A stretch of DNA of 64,000 bases from Comamonadaceae bacterium. GTDB taxonomy: Bacteria; Pseudomonadota; Gammaproteobacteria; Burkholderiales; Burkholderiaceae_C. The notes under the pieces are model-generated. The model made no database searches and was not told where the DNA came from. It was given only the letters and a program-made list of their open reading frames with translations. The stretch covers positions 116,060 to 180,059 of the forward strand of contig CANGIQ010000001.1 of NCBI GenBank assembly GCA_947453965.1. The letters are read 5' to 3'. Made by a program: the position numbers and the translations under genes. Positions 33,380 to 41,871 of this stretch are shown piece by piece; the stretch's first letter is position 1, and every line of letters begins with the position of its first letter.

Positions 33380-33874
33380 ATGACACCCATCATTCAACAC
33401 CCCGGCATCAAGGCCGAAATTGCCATTCCTGCTATTCCTGACGACGAGCGCGTGTGGGTGCCGCAAGCGCCCGATGTGTGGTTTCGTCCACTGCTGATGA
33501 ACACTGTTACGGGCAGTTGGTGCAATTTGTTGCGCGTGCGCAAGTCGGGCGTGTTGTCCAGGCACATTCATCCTTCGTGGGTCACAGGCTATGTGATCAA
33601 AGGCGCCTGGCGTTACCTGGAACACGATTGGGTAGCCACCGCAGGTTCGTTTGTGTATGAACCTCCAGGCGAGATTCACACCTTGGTGGTGGACGAGGTG
33701 GTGGGCGAGCCCGAGATGATCACCCAGTTCAACATCCACGGCGCCATGATTTATTTGGACGACAAGGGCCAAACCACAGGCTATGAAGACGTGTTCACCA
33801 AAATCGAGATGTGCCGCAAGCACTACACTGAGGTTGGACTGGGCGCGGACTACATCGACCAGTTCATTCGCTAA
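33380..33874 (+). CDS. Cupin dioxygenase, 2,4'-dihydroxyacetophenone dioxygenase family
   Basis: A 164-residue single-domain cupin. Known members cleave the C-C bond of 2,4'-dihydroxyacetophenone between the carbonyl and hydroxymethyl carbons with Fe(II) and O2. The metal-binding region LSRHIHPSWVTGYVIKG is visible, followed by AWRYLEHDWVATAGSFVYEP and HTLVVDEVVGEPEM. The start at 33380 has AAGGA upstream. Genes on both sides (SDRs, Bug protein, UxaA dehydratase) do not match a textbook acetophenone pathway, so the true substrate may be another hydroxyketone. Confidence 0.75.
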   Translation: MTPIIQHPGIKAEIAIPAIPDDERVWVPQAPDVWFRPLLMNTVTGSWCNLLRVRKSGVLSRHIHPSWVTGYVIKGAWRYLEHDWVATAGSFVYEPPGEIHTLVVDEVVGEPEMITQFNIHGAMIYLDDKGQTTGYEDVFTKIEMCRKHYTEVGLGADYIDQFIR

Positions 33875-33891
33875 GCAAAGAGACAATTCCC

Positions 33892-34875
33892 ATGCACAAC
33901 ACCCGACGTCAATTTGGCAAAACCCTCTTGGGTGTGGCCGCCGGTCCTTTGGTTTTTTCCTTGCCCAGCCAAGCTGCGGTGTATCCCGAAAAACCCATCA
34001 CCTTCATTTGCCCTTGGCCAGCGGGCGGTACCGCTGACCAAACCATGCGCGCCCTGTGTGCCGCGGCGGGCAAGGAGTTGGGCCAGGCCGTGGTGGTGGA
34101 AAACAAAGTGGGTGCCTCGGGCATGATCGGCTTGAAGGCCATGGCCGCTGCCAAGCCGGATGGCTACACGATCGGTCAAATTCCAATTTCTGTCACCCGT
34201 TTTTCACAACTCGGTTCGGTGGCGATTGATCCGCTCAAGGATTTGACGTACCTGGCACGCACCTCAGGCCAGACCTTTGGCATGGCCACCTTGAGCGGCA
34301 GCCGTTGGAAAACATTGCAGGAGTTGGTGGCTGAAGCCCGTGCCAACCCCGGAAAAATCACCTATGCCCATGCCGGCGTGGGCGGTGCCACGCATGTGGG
34401 CATGGAAGAGTTTGCCTTGGCCGCAGGCATCAAGTTGAACCACATTCCTTTCAAAGGCGGTGCTGACGCATTGCAAGCGGTGTTGGGTGGCCATGTGGAC
34501 GTGTTGGTCGATTCATCGTCTTGGGCGCCTCATGTGGAAGCCGGAAAAATGCGTTTGCTAGCCACCTGGGGCGAGCAGCGCGTGGGCCGCTTCAAAGATG
34601 TGCCCACTTTGAAAGATGCAGGCTTCAATGTGGTGGTCGATGCCCCCAACGGCATTGGCGCCCCCAAGGGTTTGGACGCGGCCGTGGCCACCCGCTTGCG
34701 ACAAGCGTTTCGCGTAGCGGTGGCGAGTGACGAGTTCAAGCAAGCCTGCGACAAAATTGACGCACCGGTGCTTTATTTAGACGGCCCGGACTACGAACGT
34801 TATGTGGCACAGGTCTATAAAAAAGAGACCATGCTGATTGACAAATTGAAACTCAAAGAACTGGTGAAGAACTAA
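33892..34875 (+). CDS. Bug-family periplasmic binding protein (between cupin and UxaA)
   Basis: A 327-residue Bug receptor with an N-terminal TRRQFGKTLLG twin-arginine-like signal. Motifs are EKPITFICPWPAGGTADQTM, VVVENKVGASGMIG, AKPDGYTIGQIPI and IPFKGGADALQAVLGGHVDV. Starts 17 bp after the cupin and ends 3 bp before the UxaA-family gene, so it is clearly part of this operon. It probably binds the acid processed by these enzymes. Confidence 0.9.
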   Translation: MHNTRRQFGKTLLGVAAGPLVFSLPSQAAVYPEKPITFICPWPAGGTADQTMRALCAAAGKELGQAVVVENKVGASGMIGLKAMAAAKPDGYTIGQIPISVTRFSQLGSVAIDPLKDLTYLARTSGQTFGMATLSGSRWKTLQELVAEARANPGKITYAHAGVGGATHVGMEEFALAAGIKLNHIPFKGGADALQAVLGGHVDVLVDSSSWAPHVEAGKMRLLATWGEQRVGRFKDVPTLKDAGFNVVVDAPNGIGAPKGLDAAVATRLRQAFRVAVASDEFKQACDKIDAPVLYLDGPDYERYVAQVYKKETMLIDKLKLKELVKN

Positions 34876-34878
34876 GTT

Positions 34879-36393
34879 ATGCCCTTGATCCGTCTGCACG
34901 CCAACGACAGTGTTTTGATCGCCAAACGACCGCTCGCCCTGGGCGAGCAAGTTGACGCATGGGGTATCAAGGTCAAGGCCCAAGTGCCGGCTGGCCACAA
35001 GATTGCGCTGCGTGCGATTGCGGCAGGTGAAAGGATCCTCAAGTACAACACCGAAATCGGTGTGGCCACGCGCAACATTGCGGCGGGCGAGCATGTGCAT
35101 GGCCACAACTTGGCGCTGGCGGATTTCTACCACGACCCTGCGTTCGGCGCCGACGTGAAGCCTGTAGATGTATTGCCTGCGTCTGAACAAGCACGCTTCA
35201 TGGGTTATGTGCGCCCGGATGGCCGCGTGGGCACACGCAACTTCATTGGTATTTTTTCTTCTGTGAATTGTTCGGCCACGGTGATTCACAAAATTGCGGC
35301 GCATTTCACGCCCGAGCGACTCAAGCCCTATCCCAACATTGATGGGGTGGTGGCGTTTGCGCAAACCACGGGTTGCGGCATGGCGTCGCCCAGCCCACAT
35401 TTCGATTTGCTGCGTCGCACGATTGCAGGCTATGTGCGCCATCCCAACCTGGCGGGTGCCTTGATTGTGGGCTTGGGTTGCGAGCGCAATCAGGTAGCAG
35501 ATTTGGTGGCCTCGCAAGCGTTGCGCCCTAGCGTGTTGATGCAAACCTTGGTCATGCAAGAAGTGGGCGGCACGCGCGTCACGATTGCAGCCGGCATTGC
35601 CGCGGTTGAAAAGATGTTGGCTGCGGCCAATGATGTCAAGCGCGAGCCAGTGTCTGCCAGCCATTTGTCCATCGGCTTGGAGTGCGGTGGCTCCGACGGT
35701 TTTTCGGGCATCACCTGCAACCCTGCATTGGGCGCCGCAATGGATATTCTGGTACGCCACGGTGGCACAGCCATCTTGTCGGAGACGCCCGAGATTCACG
35801 GTGTCGAGCACATGCTCACACGCCGTGCGATCAGCCCCGAAGTCGGGCAAAAACTGCTTGATAAATTAGCTTGGTGGAGCGAGTACACACGCGGCACCAA
35901 TGTGCAGTTCAACGGTGTGGTCGGGCACGGCAACCAGCAGGGCGGGTTGGCCAATATTTTCGAAAAATCTTTGGGCTCGGCCATGAAGGCTGGCTCCACG
36001 CCCTTGCAAGCGTTTTACGAATACGCCGAACCCATCACCCACAAAGGCTTTGTGTTCATGGACTCACCCGGGTATGACCCGGTGGCGGTGACCGGACAAA
36101 TTGCCAGCGGCGCGAATCTGATTTGCTTCACCACGGGACGCGGGTCGATGTTTGGTTCACGTCCTGCGCCGACCATCAAGCTCGCCAGCAACAGCGAGAT
36201 GTATCGTCGTCTTGAAGAAGACATGGACATCAACTGCGGCCGGATTCTCGATGGCGAAGCATCGGTGCAAGAGATGGGGCAGCTGATTTTTGAGCAAATC
36301 CTCCAACACGCTTCAGGTGAACCCACCAAGAGCGAATTGTTGGACTTGGGCGACCACGAGTTTGTGCCTTGGCATTTGGGCGTGGTGAGTTGA
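34879..36393 (+). CDS. UxaA-family dehydratase (altronate dehydratase-like), fused full length
   Basis: A 504-residue protein combining a small N-terminal SAF domain (residues about 1-90; LIRLHANDSVLIAKRPLALG) and a large C-terminal catalytic domain. This is the UxaA/altronate or galactarate dehydratase architecture, an iron-dependent sugar-acid dehydratase. Conserved blocks are FAQTTGCGMASPSPHFD, LIVGLGCERNQ, SIGLECGGSDGFSGITCNPA and ETPEIHGVEHML. It points to a sugar acid as a substrate of this operon. Altronate itself is unlikely because no uxuA/uxaB/uxaC genes accompany it. Confidence 0.88.
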   Translation: MPLIRLHANDSVLIAKRPLALGEQVDAWGIKVKAQVPAGHKIALRAIAAGERILKYNTEIGVATRNIAAGEHVHGHNLALADFYHDPAFGADVKPVDVLPASEQARFMGYVRPDGRVGTRNFIGIFSSVNCSATVIHKIAAHFTPERLKPYPNIDGVVAFAQTTGCGMASPSPHFDLLRRTIAGYVRHPNLAGALIVGLGCERNQVADLVASQALRPSVLMQTLVMQEVGGTRVTIAAGIAAVEKMLAAANDVKREPVSASHLSIGLECGGSDGFSGITCNPALGAAMDILVRHGGTAILSETPEIHGVEHMLTRRAISPEVGQKLLDKLAWWSEYTRGTNVQFNGVVGHGNQQGGLANIFEKSLGSAMKAGSTPLQAFYEYAEPITHKGFVFMDSPGYDPVAVTGQIASGANLICFTTGRGSMFGSRPAPTIKLASNSEMYRRLEEDMDINCGRILDGEASVQEMGQLIFEQILQHASGEPTKSELLDLGDHEFVPWHLGVVS

Positions 36394-36429
36394 AGTCGTT
36401 GTCCATCGAAAACGACAAATCGGAATGAC

Positions 36430-37374
36430 ATGATGAAAACATGGATCGCTGTATTTCTAATCTGCTGTTGCGCATGCGTAGGTGCGCAAGACAAATCGAG
36501 CCAGCGTAACGTTGAAGTCATCCTTCCGTATGCCGCAGGTGGCGGAGTGGATGCCATGGGGCGTGCGTTTGCACGTGAGGCTGCCCAGCTCACGGGACAA
36601 AGCTGGGCGGTTGTTAACCGTGATGGTGGCGCTGGTGTGATTGGCTTCACCGCTTTGTCGCGGGCGCCGGCTGATGGCCATACCTTGGTTTTTTCGCCAG
36701 CGTCGCCCTTGACCAATGCCCCGTTTTTGATGAAAGCCATGCCTTATCGCAATGAGCAGATCGAACCGGTGTGCCAGGTGTTTGAAAACGTGTTCACCAT
36801 TGCTGTGCGTCAAGACTCGCCCATCAAGTCCATGCAAGATCTGGTGGCCCGTGCCAAAGCAGCGCCAGGCACCTTGTCTTACGGGCATGCAGGCAATGGT
36901 TCTGTGCCGCATCTCGGCGTTGCTGCGGTTGAAAAAGCGCTGGGCATTGAATTCAATGCCATCCCGTTTCGTGGCGATGGTGCCTTGCTGCCCCAGCTGA
37001 TGGGCGGGCAATTGGATTTTGCAGCACCTGCGCTGTCGTCGATCAAAGGCAAGGGGCTGCGTGTGTTGGTGGTGCTGTCTGAAAAACGCCATCCGTCCAT
37101 GCCTGAGGTGGCCTCGCTGTCAGAGCTGGGCTACCCGGCCGTGATTCCTGGTTTGAATGGCTTGTATGCACCGGCAGGAACACCTGCGGACACGTTGGCC
37201 AAGTTGCAAAGCCTGTGTCAAAAAGTGCTGGAGACCGAAGGCTTCAAGCAAACCGCTCAGACACTGCAACAAGTGCCGGCCTACTTGAATGCTGAGCAGT
37301 TCAAAGCGCGTATTCAAAGTACGTATCGCCTGCACTCAGATTTGGTGCCGCGTTTGAATCTGGAGAAAAACTGA
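36430..37374 (+). CDS. Bug-family periplasmic binding protein (after UxaA)
   Basis: A 314-residue Bug receptor with a short hydrophobic signal (WIAVFLICCCACVGAQ). Motifs are VEVILPYAAGGGVDAMG, SWAVVNRDGGAGVIG, APADGHTLVFSPAS and IPFRGDGALLPQLMGGQ. It follows the UxaA-family gene by 36 bp and precedes a cupin by one base. The start may be the first or second of two adjacent ATGs. Confidence 0.88.
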   Translation: MMKTWIAVFLICCCACVGAQDKSSQRNVEVILPYAAGGGVDAMGRAFAREAAQLTGQSWAVVNRDGGAGVIGFTALSRAPADGHTLVFSPASPLTNAPFLMKAMPYRNEQIEPVCQVFENVFTIAVRQDSPIKSMQDLVARAKAAPGTLSYGHAGNGSVPHLGVAAVEKALGIEFNAIPFRGDGALLPQLMGGQLDFAAPALSSIKGKGLRVLVVLSEKRHPSMPEVASLSELGYPAVIPGLNGLYAPAGTPADTLAKLQSLCQKVLETEGFKQTAQTLQQVPAYLNAEQFKARIQSTYRLHSDLVPRLNLEKN

Positions 37375-37375
37375 C

Positions 37376-37915
37376 ATGAACCTCCCACCCATTCGGCGCG
37401 TGGTCACGGGTGATGATGCGCAGGGCGTGTCGTCGATCGTGGCAGACGGACCTTCTCCTGCTGTGCGTCTGGTGCCCGAGCGTCCTGGGTATCGGGTGAC
37501 GAATTTGTGGTGCACCCAGGCGTCGCCTGCGTCTGTGCATGCCCCCGATCGAATTGCTGAGCACCAAGGTGTAGCGCCACCGCCAGGCGGGACTGTGCTG
37601 CGCATCATCGATTTCCCGCCAGAGCCCAAAGACCCGCAAGTTTTGGAGCAGATGTTGCATGCTACCTTTGGCAGCATGTACCGCGACGCACAGCATGCGC
37701 CCAAACCTGGCGAGCATCCGGGCATGCACCGCACAGCAACGGTCGATTACGCGCTGATGCTAGAAGGCGAGCTGGTGGCCATCATGGACAAAGGGGAAAC
37801 CACCTTGCGTGCGGGTGATGTGTTGATCCAGCGTGGCACCAACCATGCGTGGGCCAATCGATCAGGACAAGCCGCGCGCGTTGCGTTCATTTTGGTGGAT
37901 GGCAAAGCCTCGTAG
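37376..37915 (+). CDS. Cupin-domain protein
   Basis: A 179-residue protein with one cupin barrel in its C-terminal half (HRTATVDYALMLEGELVAIM, then AGDVLIQRGTNHAWANRSG). The N-terminal half is a second strand-rich segment with VRLVPERPGYRVTNLW. Such proteins are often small metal-dependent enzymes or sensors; no function can be read. It begins one base after the Bug gene stop codon and ends this rightward operon. Confidence 0.75.
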   Translation: MNLPPIRRVVTGDDAQGVSSIVADGPSPAVRLVPERPGYRVTNLWCTQASPASVHAPDRIAEHQGVAPPPGGTVLRIIDFPPEPKDPQVLEQMLHATFGSMYRDAQHAPKPGEHPGMHRTATVDYALMLEGELVAIMDKGETTLRAGDVLIQRGTNHAWANRSGQAARVAFILVDGKAS

Positions 37916-37922
37916 GGTTTGA

Positions 37923-38342
37923 TCAGCTGATCTTCGCCCAGGCTTCTTTTTTTGTCAGTGTGCGGGCCGCAGCAATGGCTGGCAACTGACTTGCACGCGG
38001 GCGTGATTTGCCCGCCTCCCAGTGGTAAACAGACTGGGCAGAGACGCCAAGCAATTTACCCATTTGTTCGGCCGACATGGCAAATTTTTTGCGCAATGTG
38101 GCGAAGCCACCTGCACGAAAGCGCAGTCCTGTGGCGGACGCTTTGACTTCCAACGCTGGCTTGGGTTGGTTTTTGCTCAGTCTTTTGAGGCTGGTTTCTA
38201 AACTGGCAATGTGGCGTTTCAAAGCCGCAATGTCAGAACGGTACTGCGCCGAAGCTTTTTTAAGTTGCTTGGTTTCTGCGCGCACTTCTTTTTTAGCGAT
38301 GCGTGAAATTTCAGCTTTGAGTTGATCGACAAAAGTAGCCAT
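37923..38342 (-). CDS. Helix-turn-helix protein with N-terminal coiled coil
   Basis: A 139-residue protein. Residues 1-60 are charged and predicted coiled-coil by eye (EISRIAKKEVRAETKQLKKA and DIAALKRHIASLETSLKRL). The C-terminal half holds an XRE-type helix-turn-helix (FAMSAEQMGKLLGVSAQSVYHWE). Similar small proteins occur widely in Burkholderiales and have no assigned role. No toxin partner is next to it. It converges on the cupin gene with an 8-bp gap. Confidence 0.75.
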   Translation of the reverse strand: MATFVDQLKAEISRIAKKEVRAETKQLKKASAQYRSDIAALKRHIASLETSLKRLSKNQPKPALEVKASATGLRFRAGGFATLRKKFAMSAEQMGKLLGVSAQSVYHWEAGKSRPRASQLPAIAAARTLTKKEAWAKIS

Positions 38343-38400
38343 AAATTGTTTCAGTCTTGTAGGTATTGCAGCATGTTAGCCCTGAATCATCGGGTGTGAT

Positions 38401-38631
38401 TCAACGCAAGGCCAAGCTCAGTTGGTCTAACAACTCAGCCCAATCGGCATCGTTGGCCAATTGTTCTTTGATGAAGTGGCTTTGGCTAGGCGTCCAAAAC
38501 GCAGCATCTTCGATGCGTGTGGACGCGTTCATGGGGCGGTGTGCTTTTAAGAACGATTCGATGGACTTGCGGTCATTGGCCAGTCCGAGTTGTTTGAACA
38601 GTTCAGCCAAGGTGTGATGGGTTATTTCCAT
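38401..38631 (-). CDS. DUF2789-family small protein
   Basis: A 76-residue protein that fits DUF2789: HTLAELFKQLGLANDRKSI, FLKAHRPMN and the closing DADWAELLDQLSLALR. The family is a small, acidic, probably cytosolic protein of unknown function found in many proteobacteria. It stands alone, with 136 bp of empty DNA upstream. Confidence 0.8.
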   Translation of the reverse strand: MEITHHTLAELFKQLGLANDRKSIESFLKAHRPMNASTRIEDAAFWTPSQSHFIKEQLANDADWAELLDQLSLALR

Positions 38632-38767
38632 GGTTTGAAACCTTTGAGATGAAGCACAGGGGGAGCAATGCTTGCATATCTTGGGTTGTCTTGTAAAGCG
38701 GATAACCCTTTCAATGAATCCTATCTAGCTTTAAGCGTCATCACGTATCTGAGGGGCTATTTGTTAT

Positions 38768-39751
38768 TTATTCCACGCTTATTTTTTCATCTTTGACAAT
38801 TTTGGCCATGGCGGGAATTTCTTTTTTCATCCACTGTGCCAATTCCTGCGCGCTCATGTGAGAGGGCTCTGCACCCAGTGTGCTCAGGCGTTCTTTGATG
38901 TCTGGCAAAGCTGTGATGCGGATGACTTCGGCATTGACTTTGTCGATGATGGCTTTGGGTGTACCTGCAGGAGCCAACAGACCTTGCCAGCTTCCGGTTA
39001 GAAACCCGGGCAGCGTCTCTGCAACAGTCGGTACATCGGGCAGCTGGGAATTACGCTTGTCACTGGAGACCGCCAACAGTTTGATTTTTCCCGACTTCAC
39101 ATGAGGGTAGGTGGCCACCATGCCGTTGAAGGTGACATCTACTTGGGCGCCAATCAGATCTGTCATGGCTTGTGAGCCCCCTTTATAGGGCACATACCCC
39201 CAGTCAATGCCGCTGCGCTTGGCAAACACCACGCCAGCCAAGTGTGTGGCACTGCCCATGCCAGCGGCTGCGGCAAAGTTGACTTTTCCTTTTTGCGCTT
39301 TGGCATAGGCAATCAATTCAGCCGTGGTGTTCGCCGGTATTTGGCTGCTCACGACCAACAGGTGCGGTGAGTAAGCCACCATGGAGATAGGTGCAAAGTC
39401 ATTCAACACATTGAACGGTAATTTATAGAGCGCCGGGCTGATGACCAAATTGCCAATGTCCATCAATGCGAAGGTGTAGCCATCAGGTGCCGATTTGGCA
39501 ACCACATCCGCACCCAAGTTGCCACTCGAGCCTGGGCGGTTTTCTACCACCACAGGTTGCCCCCAAGCTTCGGTGATCTTCACGCCGATCATGCGCGCCA
39601 GCACATCGGATGTGCCTCCCGCAGGAAAGGGCACCACGATTTTGATGGGTTTATTGGGGTAGTTGGATTGCGCTTGCGCGGGGACTGGCACCAAACCAAA
39701 CAGGCTCAGCAAAGCCGCTGTGATGCGGAGTGTGTGGGGCAAAATTTTCAT
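38768..39751 (-). CDS. Bug-family periplasmic binding protein (with alcohol dehydrogenase)
   Basis: A 327-residue Bug receptor with a signal peptide ending at PAQAQ. Motifs are NKPIKIVVPFPAGGTSDVLA, VVVENRPGSSGNLGA, KSAPDGYTFALMD and VPYKGGSQAMTDLIGAQVDV. It lies 13 bp after the zinc alcohol dehydrogenase gene on the same strand and is probably co-expressed with it. Confidence 0.92.
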   Translation of the reverse strand: MKILPHTLRITAALLSLFGLVPVPAQAQSNYPNKPIKIVVPFPAGGTSDVLARMIGVKITEAWGQPVVVENRPGSSGNLGADVVAKSAPDGYTFALMDIGNLVISPALYKLPFNVLNDFAPISMVAYSPHLLVVSSQIPANTTAELIAYAKAQKGKVNFAAAAGMGSATHLAGVVFAKRSGIDWGYVPYKGGSQAMTDLIGAQVDVTFNGMVATYPHVKSGKIKLLAVSSDKRNSQLPDVPTVAETLPGFLTGSWQGLLAPAGTPKAIIDKVNAEVIRITALPDIKERLSTLGAEPSHMSAQELAQWMKKEIPAMAKIVKDEKISVE

Positions 39752-39764
39752 GCGCTGTTAGAAA

Positions 39765-40877
39765 TTAAGAAAACACAATCATGCCGCGTGCATTGCGACC
39801 TTGCGCCAAGTCTTCAAATGCTTGCGGTGCTTGCTCTAAAGGGTAACGGTGGGTGATGAGTTCGTCCAGCTTTAATTGGCCATTGCGGTAGAGCGACATC
39901 AAGCGCGGAAAGTCTTCGCGCGGGCGGGCTGAGCCGTAGTAGCTGCCTTTGAGGGTTTTTTCTTCCAACGACAGAGTGACTGTTTTGAGTGTGGTGGTGT
40001 CTTGTGTGCTGGCTACGCCCACCGACACGGCGGTGCCGCCTTTGCGTAGCGCACCATAGGCTTGTGCCACCACGCTGCCCAAGCCCACGCATTCAAAGGC
40101 GTAATCGGCGCCGCCACCGGTGAGTTTTTTCAAGGTTTTGACGATGTTGTCATCGTGGCTGGCGTTGAGGGTGTGGGTGGCACCAAACAGGCGAGCCAGT
40201 TCCAATTTGTGGTCCGAGCGATCCACCGCCACGATCATGGCGGCACCAGCGATGGCGCAGCCTTGGATGGCATTGAGTCCAACACCGCCTGCACCAAACA
40301 CCACAGCGATGGACCCTGCCGTGAGTTTGGCCGTGTTGATCACAGCGCCAACGCCTGTCATCACGCCGCAGCTGATGAGTGCGCAGCATTCCATGGAAAT
40401 GTCGGGTTGATCGACTTTGACCAGGTTGTCCATGTGCAGCGTGGCGTACTCAGACATCACGCCGCAGCCGCACAAGACGTTCAACGCTTGGTTGGCCATG
40501 TCAAAGGTGCGCACCGTGCCATCAGGCAGGGTGAACGCGGTGCGGCTGTTTTGATCACACAGCTGGGGGCGGCCCGTGGTGCAGTAGCGGCAGTGTCCGC
40601 ACATGCTGACGAATGAGGTGATCACGCGGTCGCCCACCGCCAAGCCTTTCACACCTTCACCGACCGACACGATGCGACCGGCACCCTCGTGGCCCAGTAC
40701 AACGGGTGGGGGCAGGGGGATCACACCTTTGGCGGTGGACAAATCGCTGTGGCACACGCCACAGGCTTCCATTTTGATCATGACCTCCCCATGGCGCGGG
40801 GCCTCGACCCAAATGTCTTCAACGGTGACGGTACCAGAGTGATCTCGGGCAATAACGGCGCGGGATTTTTGTCGCAT
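39765..40877 (-). CDS. Zinc-dependent, NAD-specific alcohol dehydrogenase
   Basis: Medium-chain alcohol dehydrogenase of 370 residues from the ATG at 40877; the longer track start adds an unlikely 38 residues. The catalytic zinc site (MEACGVCHSDLSTAKG, VLGHEGAGRI), the four structural-zinc cysteines in CGHCRYCTTGRPQLC and the Rossmann VFGAGGVGLNAIQG are all present. An Asp in AVDRSDHKLEL suggests NAD specificity. It resembles class III/aryl-alcohol dehydrogenases. Divergent from a secreted metallo-hydrolase, with a 16-base palindrome between them. Confidence 0.9.
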   Translation of the reverse strand: MRQKSRAVIARDHSGTVTVEDIWVEAPRHGEVMIKMEACGVCHSDLSTAKGVIPLPPPVVLGHEGAGRIVSVGEGVKGLAVGDRVITSFVSMCGHCRYCTTGRPQLCDQNSRTAFTLPDGTVRTFDMANQALNVLCGCGVMSEYATLHMDNLVKVDQPDISMECCALISCGVMTGVGAVINTAKLTAGSIAVVFGAGGVGLNAIQGCAIAGAAMIVAVDRSDHKLELARLFGATHTLNASHDDNIVKTLKKLTGGGADYAFECVGLGSVVAQAYGALRKGGTAVSVGVASTQDTTTLKTVTLSLEEKTLKGSYYGSARPREDFPRLMSLYRNGQLKLDELITHRYPLEQAPQAFEDLAQGRNARGMIVFS

Positions 40878-40931
40878 AAGAGGAGGGAGTGGTTTTTGGC
40901 CAAGCTTAAGTGGCCTAGGTAAGCCAGAAAA

Positions 40932-40947
40932 TCGTCGCAAGCGACGA
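40932..40947. promoter_or_regulatory. Perfect palindrome TCGTCGC-AA-GCGACGA
   Basis: Seven-base arms with a two-base spacer lie in the 133-bp gap between the divergent alcohol dehydrogenase and metallo-hydrolase genes. It could be a regulator-binding site shared by both promoters. No regulator gene is adjacent. Confidence 0.35.
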
Positions 40948-41010
40948 ATTGCAGGCAAACTTGCGGTTGAAACAAGATTTCCACCCCGCATCCCCTATGG
41001 AGACCCCCAC

Positions 41011-41838
41011 ATGAACAGTCGTATGAAATTTTTGATCGCTTGCGCCATGGCGCTCAACAGCTTGTGGGCGCAAGCTCAAACCGCACCGGTGAAGGTGCAG
41101 TGGTTGGGGCAAGCAGCTTTCAAAATCACTTCGCCAGCAGGGAAGGTCATCATCACCGATCCGTGGCTCAAGGCCAATCCTTTGACCCCGGTGGAGTTCA
41201 AAACGCTGGAGAATTTGGGCAAAGTCGATGTGTTGTTGGTCACGCATGGCCATTTGGACCATTTCGCCGATGCACCAGCCATTGCCAAGCTCAACCATGT
41301 GCCGATGTATGCGCCGGGTGACATGAATGCTTCGGTCGTGGCATTGGGTATCTTGCCGCCTGAGCTTGCGCCGCGTTTTAACAAATCGGGTGTTGTGGAG
41401 CCTAGCCCAGGTATCCAAGTGACACCCGTGCATGCCGAGCATTCGTCGGTCATCAACTGGAAAAATCCGGCGACCAACAAAGACGAAATTCATGTCGGGG
41501 GTGAACCGGTGGGTTTCATCATTGAGATGGAGGATGGGTTCAAGATTTACCACATGGGTGATACCGGGCTGTTCAGCGACATGAAGTTCATCGCCGATTA
41601 CTACAAGCCAGACTTGGTGTTGATTCCAATTGGCGGCAACTTCACCATGGGTCCGAAAGAAGCCGCCTATGCCGCGAATGAGTTGATGAGAATTCCTAAC
41701 GTCATCGCCATGCACTATGGTGCCAATCCACTGGCAAAAGGCACGTTGGCTCAATTCATGGATTTCATGAAAAGCCCCAGCATCAAAGTGCATCCGCTCA
41801 AACCCGGCGAGACGGCCAGTTTTCAAACGAAAAAATGA
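41011..41838 (+). CDS. Secreted metal-dependent hydrolase (UPF0173/MBL fold)
   Basis: A 275-residue exported protein with signal peptide MKFLIACAMALNSLWAQAQ. The mature region starts VKVQWLGQAAFKIT, then LLVTHGHLDHFADAPAI (zinc-binding HxHxDH variant), VTPVHAEHSSVIN, and YHMGDTGLFSDMKFI. It belongs to the YtkL/UPF0173-type metallo-beta-lactamase fold group, normally cytosolic, so the signal peptide is notable. Substrate unknown; lactone or phosphodiester hydrolysis is possible. Confidence 0.85.
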   Translation: MNSRMKFLIACAMALNSLWAQAQTAPVKVQWLGQAAFKITSPAGKVIITDPWLKANPLTPVEFKTLENLGKVDVLLVTHGHLDHFADAPAIAKLNHVPMYAPGDMNASVVALGILPPELAPRFNKSGVVEPSPGIQVTPVHAEHSSVINWKNPATNKDEIHVGGEPVGFIIEMEDGFKIYHMGDTGLFSDMKFIADYYKPDLVLIPIGGNFTMGPKEAAYAANELMRIPNVIAMHYGANPLAKGTLAQFMDFMKSPSIKVHPLKPGETASFQTKK

Positions 41839-41871
41839 TGGTCACCCGCCGTGAATGGTGTGAGAGCTCGC

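Noticed and set aside
37923-38631. Toxin-antitoxin pair from the HTH protein and DUF2789 protein
   Set aside because: The genes are not overlapping, DUF2789 is not a toxin family, and the HTH protein has a coiled-coil architecture.
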